NCBI GenBank assembly: GCA_029027985.1 | Contig: CP119076.1 | Location: 62,001 to 126,000 of the forward strand | Source of the DNA: Klebsiella aerogenes | GTDB taxonomy: Bacteria > Pseudomonadota > Gammaproteobacteria > Enterobacterales > Enterobacteriaceae | Reading direction: 5' to 3' | Length of the DNA stretch: 64,000 nucleotides | Shown here: in pieces, positions 60,811-64,000 of the stretch | How positions within the stretch are numbered: position 1 is the stretch's first letter | Layout of the letters: every line of letters begins with the position of its first letter | Translations under genes and position numbers: made by a program | The notes under the pieces: model-generated | The model's database searches: none | What the model saw: the letters and a program-made list of their open reading frames with translations, nothing else | Told to the model about the DNA's origin: nothing

Positions 60811-61869
60811 TTACGCTTCCTCGTGCTCTGTTTTTTCCGTCAACAGTTCGTTCAGCTCTTGCAGCACGCGCTCCGGGGTAATATCGATCAGACTCTGGTG
60901 GTAACCTTCGGCGGCATCGCCTTTACGCACTTTGTGATAGCCGCTAATCAGGCGGATAACGCGCGCTTTATGCGACAGCGGCGGGGTAAAGTCCGGGCTG
61001 CTGGGGCCGTACAGCGCGACCAGCGGGCGGTCCAGCGCAGCGGCGACGTGCATCAGCCCTGAATCGTTACTGACCACGGCCTTACAGGCGGCAATCAGGA
61101 TCACGGCTTGCTCCAGTTGGGTTTCACCGGCCAGATTGCGACACCAGGCCTGTTGTTCGGTGCTGAGCGTGGCGATGATCTCTTTGCCCGCATCGTTATC
61201 TTTTGCCGAGCCAAAGAGTACGACCTGATAGCCATCATCGATAAGCTGTTTCGCCAGCGCGGCATAGTGGTAGTGCGGCCAGCGTTTTGCCGGACCGAAC
61301 TCAGCGCCGGGGCAGAAACCGATCATCGGGCGATCGGCGGAGAGATTAAAGGCGTTGCAGGCCTGCGATTTTTCGCCTTCGTTGACCTGCAGATGCGGCC
61401 ACAGCAGCGGTTGCGGCAGATCTTTCGCGCAACGCATCACGCCGTTGTCGTAGGCCAGCGCCACGTAACGTTCCACCATTAACGGCCAGGCGTCTTTGTC
61501 CAGCACGCGGGCATCGTTGAGCAGGCCGTAGCGCATCTCGCCGCGCCAACCGGTGCGCAGCGGGATGTTGGCGAAGAAAGGAACGAGCGCGGATTTAAAC
61601 GAGTTCGGCAGCACATAAGCGCGATCGTAACGACGCTCGCGCAGGCTGTGGCCGAGTTTGCGACGTTCGCCAATCGCCAGAGCGCCGTGGCCCAGCGGCA
61701 TGGCGATCGCTTCGTTGACTTCCGGCATGCGCGATAACAACGGACGGCACCAGGCCGGTGCCATCACGTCGATAATCGCCTGGGGATAGCGCGCCCTGAG
61801 CGTACGATAAAGACTTTGCGACATCATCATGTCGCCCACCCAAGACGGGCCTATCACCAAAATTTTCAT
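60811..61869 (-). CDS. waaF: LPS heptosyltransferase II
   Basis: The 352-aa GT9 enzyme begins MKILVIGPSWVGDMMMSQSL, with IGFCPGAEFGPAKRWPHYHY and VVSNDSGLMHVAAALDRPLV as donor-binding blocks. It adds heptose II to heptose I. Nine bases after hldD in the operon hldD-waaF-waaC. Confidence 0.96.
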   Translation of the reverse strand: MKILVIGPSWVGDMMMSQSLYRTLRARYPQAIIDVMAPAWCRPLLSRMPEVNEAIAMPLGHGALAIGERRKLGHSLRERRYDRAYVLPNSFKSALVPFFANIPLRTGWRGEMRYGLLNDARVLDKDAWPLMVERYVALAYDNGVMRCAKDLPQPLLWPHLQVNEGEKSQACNAFNLSADRPMIGFCPGAEFGPAKRWPHYHYAALAKQLIDDGYQVVLFGSAKDNDAGKEIIATLSTEQQAWCRNLAGETQLEQAVILIAACKAVVSNDSGLMHVAAALDRPLVALYGPSSPDFTPPLSHKARVIRLISGYHKVRKGDAAEGYHQSLIDITPERVLQELNELLTEKTEHEEA

Positions 61870-61878
61870 GCTTGTTTC

Positions 61879-62811
61879 TTACGCGTCGCGATTGAGCCAG
61901 GCCATGTATTCCGTTACGCCTTCGGCGACGGTTTTGAACGGTTTGTCATAGCCTGCTTTACGCAGGTTAGTCAGATCAGCCTGAGTGAATGCCTGGTAGC
62001 GGCCTTTCAGTTTGTCCGGGAACGGGATGTACTCGATGCTGCCTTTTTTGTGGTACGCCAGCGTCGCGTCGGCGACGGCCTGGAAGGACTCCGCGCGGCC
62101 GGTGCCGAGGTTGAAGATACCGGAAACGCCGTTTTCCCAGAACCACAGGTTCACGGCGGCGACGTCGCCAACATAGACGAAGTCGCGTTTGAAGCCGTCG
62201 CTGCCTTCGAACAGTTTCGGACTTTCGCCATTATTCAACTGGGTGTTGAGGTGGAAAGCCACGCTCGCCATGCTGCCTTTGTGACCTTCGCGCGGCCCAT
62301 AGACGTTGAAATAGCGGAAACCGACGATTTGCGAATCCGCTTCCGGCAGGATCTGGCGGACGTATTCGTCGAACAGGAATTTAGAGTAGCCGTAAACGTT
62401 CAGCGGCTGTTCATATTCGCGCGACTCGATAAAGTCGCTGGTGCGCCCGCCGTAGGTGGCGGCGGAGGAGGCGTACAGGAACGGAATTTCACGCTCCAGA
62501 CAGTAATGCAGCAGCTCTTTGGAGTACTGATAGTTGTTGTCCATCATGTACTTGCCGTCCCACTCTGTGGTGGAAGAGCAGGCGCCCTCGTGGAATACCG
62601 CTTCGATTTCGCCGAACTCTTCGCCCGCCATAATCTGGATCAGAAAGTCTTCTTTATCCATGTAGTCAGCGATGTTCAGGTCCACCAGGTTTACGAATTT
62701 GGTGCCGTCTTTCAGATTGTCTACAACCAGAATATCGGTGATGCCTTTGTCGTTCAGCGCTTTAACGATGTTGCTGCCGATAAAGCCTGCGCCGCCGGTT
62801 ACGATGATCAT
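61879..62811 (-). CDS. hldD: ADP-L-glycero-D-manno-heptose 6-epimerase
   Basis: The 310-aa short-chain epimerase (rfaD) has the NADP motif [11 protein letters not shown], the catalytic YGYSK (Tyr and Lys) and the [17 protein letters not shown] segment. It converts ADP-D-glycero- to ADP-L-glycero-manno-heptose, the donor for WaaC, WaaF and WaaQ. First gene of the minus-strand heptose operon, divergent from kbl. Confidence 0.97.
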   Translation of the reverse strand: MIIVTGGAGFIGSNIVKALNDKGITDILVVDNLKDGTKFVNLVDLNIADYMDKEDFLIQIMAGEEFGEIEAVFHEGACSSTTEWDGKYMMDNNYQYSKELLHYCLEREIPFLYASSAATYGGRTSDFIESREYEQPLNVYGYSKFLFDEYVRQILPEADSQIVGFRYFNVYGPREGHKGSMASVAFHLNTQLNNGESPKLFEGSDGFKRDFVYVGDVAAVNLWFWENGVSGIFNLGTGRAESFQAVADATLAYHKKGSIEYIPFPDKLKGRYQAFTQADLTNLRKAGYDKPFKTVAEGVTEYMAWLNRDA

Positions 62812-63023
62812 AACTGTACCTTTGAAGTAGAGCGTCCAGAGATAATCCGGACACGAATACTCATATCATATCACTACATCAGAAAGGCTTCAGCCATTCG
62901 CCTAAAAGGTGCTGGCCGCGCGTGATTTATGCTGCAAAAAATTCATTCAGGCATGCATCATCTCGTATCAACGTATAGCTTTGGGTAATATGTGCCAAAT
63001 TTTGCCGAATCTGGAGAGTTGCA

Positions 63024-64000
63024 ATGCGTGGTGATTTCTACAAACAGTTAACCAATGACCTGGATACCGCGCGCGCGGAAGGGTTGTTTAAAGAAGAACG
63101 TATCATTACTTCGGCCCAGCAGGCGGACATCACCGTCGGCGACAGCCACGTCATTAACTTCTGTGCCAATAACTATCTGGGTCTGGCTAACCACCCGGAA
63201 CTGATTGCGGCGGCGAAATCCGGCATGGACAGCCACGGCTTCGGGATGGCCTCCGTGCGCTTCATCTGCGGCACCCAGGACACCCATAAGCAGCTTGAGA
63301 AGAAGCTGGCTGATTTCCTCGGTATGGAAGACGCGATTCTGTATTCCTCTTGCTTCGATGCCAACGGCGGCCTGTTTGAAACGCTGCTGGGGCCGGAAGA
63401 TGCAATTATCTCCGATGCGCTGAACCATGCGTCGATTATCGATGGCGTACGTCTGTGTAAAGCTAAGCGTTTCCGCTACGCCAACAACGACATGCAGGAG
63501 CTGGAAGCGCGTCTGAAAGAAGCGCGCGAAGGTGGTGCGCGTCACGTGCTGATCGCCACCGACGGCGTCTTCTCAATGGATGGCGTTATCGCCAACCTGA
63601 AAGGCGTCTGCGATCTGGCGGATAAATACGATGCGCTGGTGATGGTCGATGACTCCCACGCTGTCGGCTTTGTGGGCGAGAATGGCCGCGGTTCCCATGA
63701 ATATTGCGATGTAATGGGCCGCGTCGACATTATCACCGGTACGCTGGGTAAGGCGCTGGGCGGCGCGTCCGGCGGCTACACCGCCGCGCGTAAAGAGGTG
63801 GTCGAATGGCTACGTCAGCGCTCCCGCCCGTATCTGTTCTCCAACTCCCTGGCACCGGCGATCGTCGCAGCCTCCATCAAAGTGCTGGAGATGGTTGAAT
63901 CGGGTAGCGAACTGCGCGATCGCCTGTGGGCTAATGCGCGTCTGTTCCGTGAAAAAATGACCGCCGCGGGCTTTACCCTCGCGGGCGCCGATCACGCGAT
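63024..64000 (+). CDS. kbl: 2-amino-3-ketobutyrate CoA ligase (glycine C-acetyltransferase), 5' part
   Basis: The first 325 codons of a PLP enzyme of about 398 aa; the window ends before its stop. It starts [20 protein letters not shown] and shows [30 protein letters not shown] and the PLP lysine in [15 protein letters not shown]. With threonine dehydrogenase (tdh, normally next) it turns threonine into glycine and acetyl-CoA. GGAGAGTTGCA precedes the ATG. Confidence 0.96.
   Translation, partial: MRGDFYKQLTNDLDTARAEGLFKEERIITSAQQADITVGDSHVINFCANNYLGLANHPELIAAAKSGMDSHGFGMASVRFICGTQDTHKQLEKKLADFLGMEDAILYSSCFDANGGLFETLLGPEDAIISDALNHASIIDGVRLCKAKRFRYANNDMQELEARLKEAREGGARHVLIATDGVFSMDGVIANLKGVCDLADKYDALVMVDDSHAVGFVGENGRGSHEYCDVMGRVDIITGTLGKALGGASGGYTAARKEVVEWLRQRSRPYLFSNSLAPAIVAASIKVLEMVESGSELRDRLWANARLFREKMTAAGFTLAGADHA

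Noticed and set aside
59827-61062. 411-codon plus-strand frame opposite waaC and waaF
   Set aside because: It lies entirely antisense to two confidently recognised heptosyltransferases, and its translation resembles no protein.

Overview
The window is chromosomal DNA of an enterobacterium, best matching the Klebsiella/Raoultella group. The backbone genes match Escherichia coli closely in sequence and, in large part, in order (nlpA ... selC, yicI, yicH, xanP, gltS ... recG, trmH, spoT, rpoZ, gmk, ligB, yicG, yicC, rph, pyrE, slmA, dut, coaBC, radC, rpmB, rpmG, mutM, coaD ... hldD, kbl). The lipopolysaccharide core genes between coaD and hldD are of the Klebsiella kind (waaE next to waaA, wabG, wabH, a core deacetylase, waaQ, waaL) and not of the E. 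coli kind. Genus is inferred from gene content alone. No rRNA, CRISPR array, insertion sequence or prophage was seen. The only tRNA is selC.

Region by region: 1-1700 is the murQP module for N-acetylmuramic acid uptake. 1775-9215 is a variable stretch with a small unknown protein, nlpA, a metallo-beta-lactamase-fold protein, a frameshifted GlxA/AraC-type regulator, a yahK-type alcohol dehydrogenase, an AT-rich acyltransferase and an outer-membrane porin behind a long AT-rich intergenic region with three copies of an inverted repeat. 9216-10162 surrounds selC and holds gene remnants on its 3' side and a relic of yicJ on its 5' side. 10163-16951 has yicI followed by an accessory sugar locus (RpiR-type regulator, GH4 phospho-glycosidase, PTS EIICB). 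17163-21916 returns to backbone (yicH, xanP, gltS).

22007-33396 is a block that in E. coli K-12 lies some 300 kb away, and here it is circularly permuted. The E. coli order sbp-cdh-tpiA-yiiQ-yiiR-fpr-glpX-glpK-glpF-zapB has become glpK-glpF-zapB-sbp-cdh-tpiA-yiiQ-yiiR-fpr-glpX, sitting exactly between gltS and recG. This splits the glpFKX operon and places glpX behind recG. It is the most striking structural feature.

33447-39463 is the gmk-rpoZ-spoT-trmH-recG group, with an unusual 147-bp hairpin-rich insert between spoT and trmH. 39722-49620 holds housekeeping genes for DNA repair, pyrimidine and coenzyme A synthesis, and ribosomal proteins. 49690-62811 is coaD plus the LPS inner and outer core cluster, nearly all on the minus strand and translationally coupled. 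The window ends inside kbl.

A family of GC-rich palindromic units with a GTAG foot (REP/BIME-like) recurs throughout. There are two tandem arrays of about 90-bp units, 7 copies at 13.36-13.97 kb and 10 copies at 26.25-27.16 kb, related to each other but in opposite orientation, plus scattered single units. Several genes use the TAG of the GTAG foot as their own stop codon.
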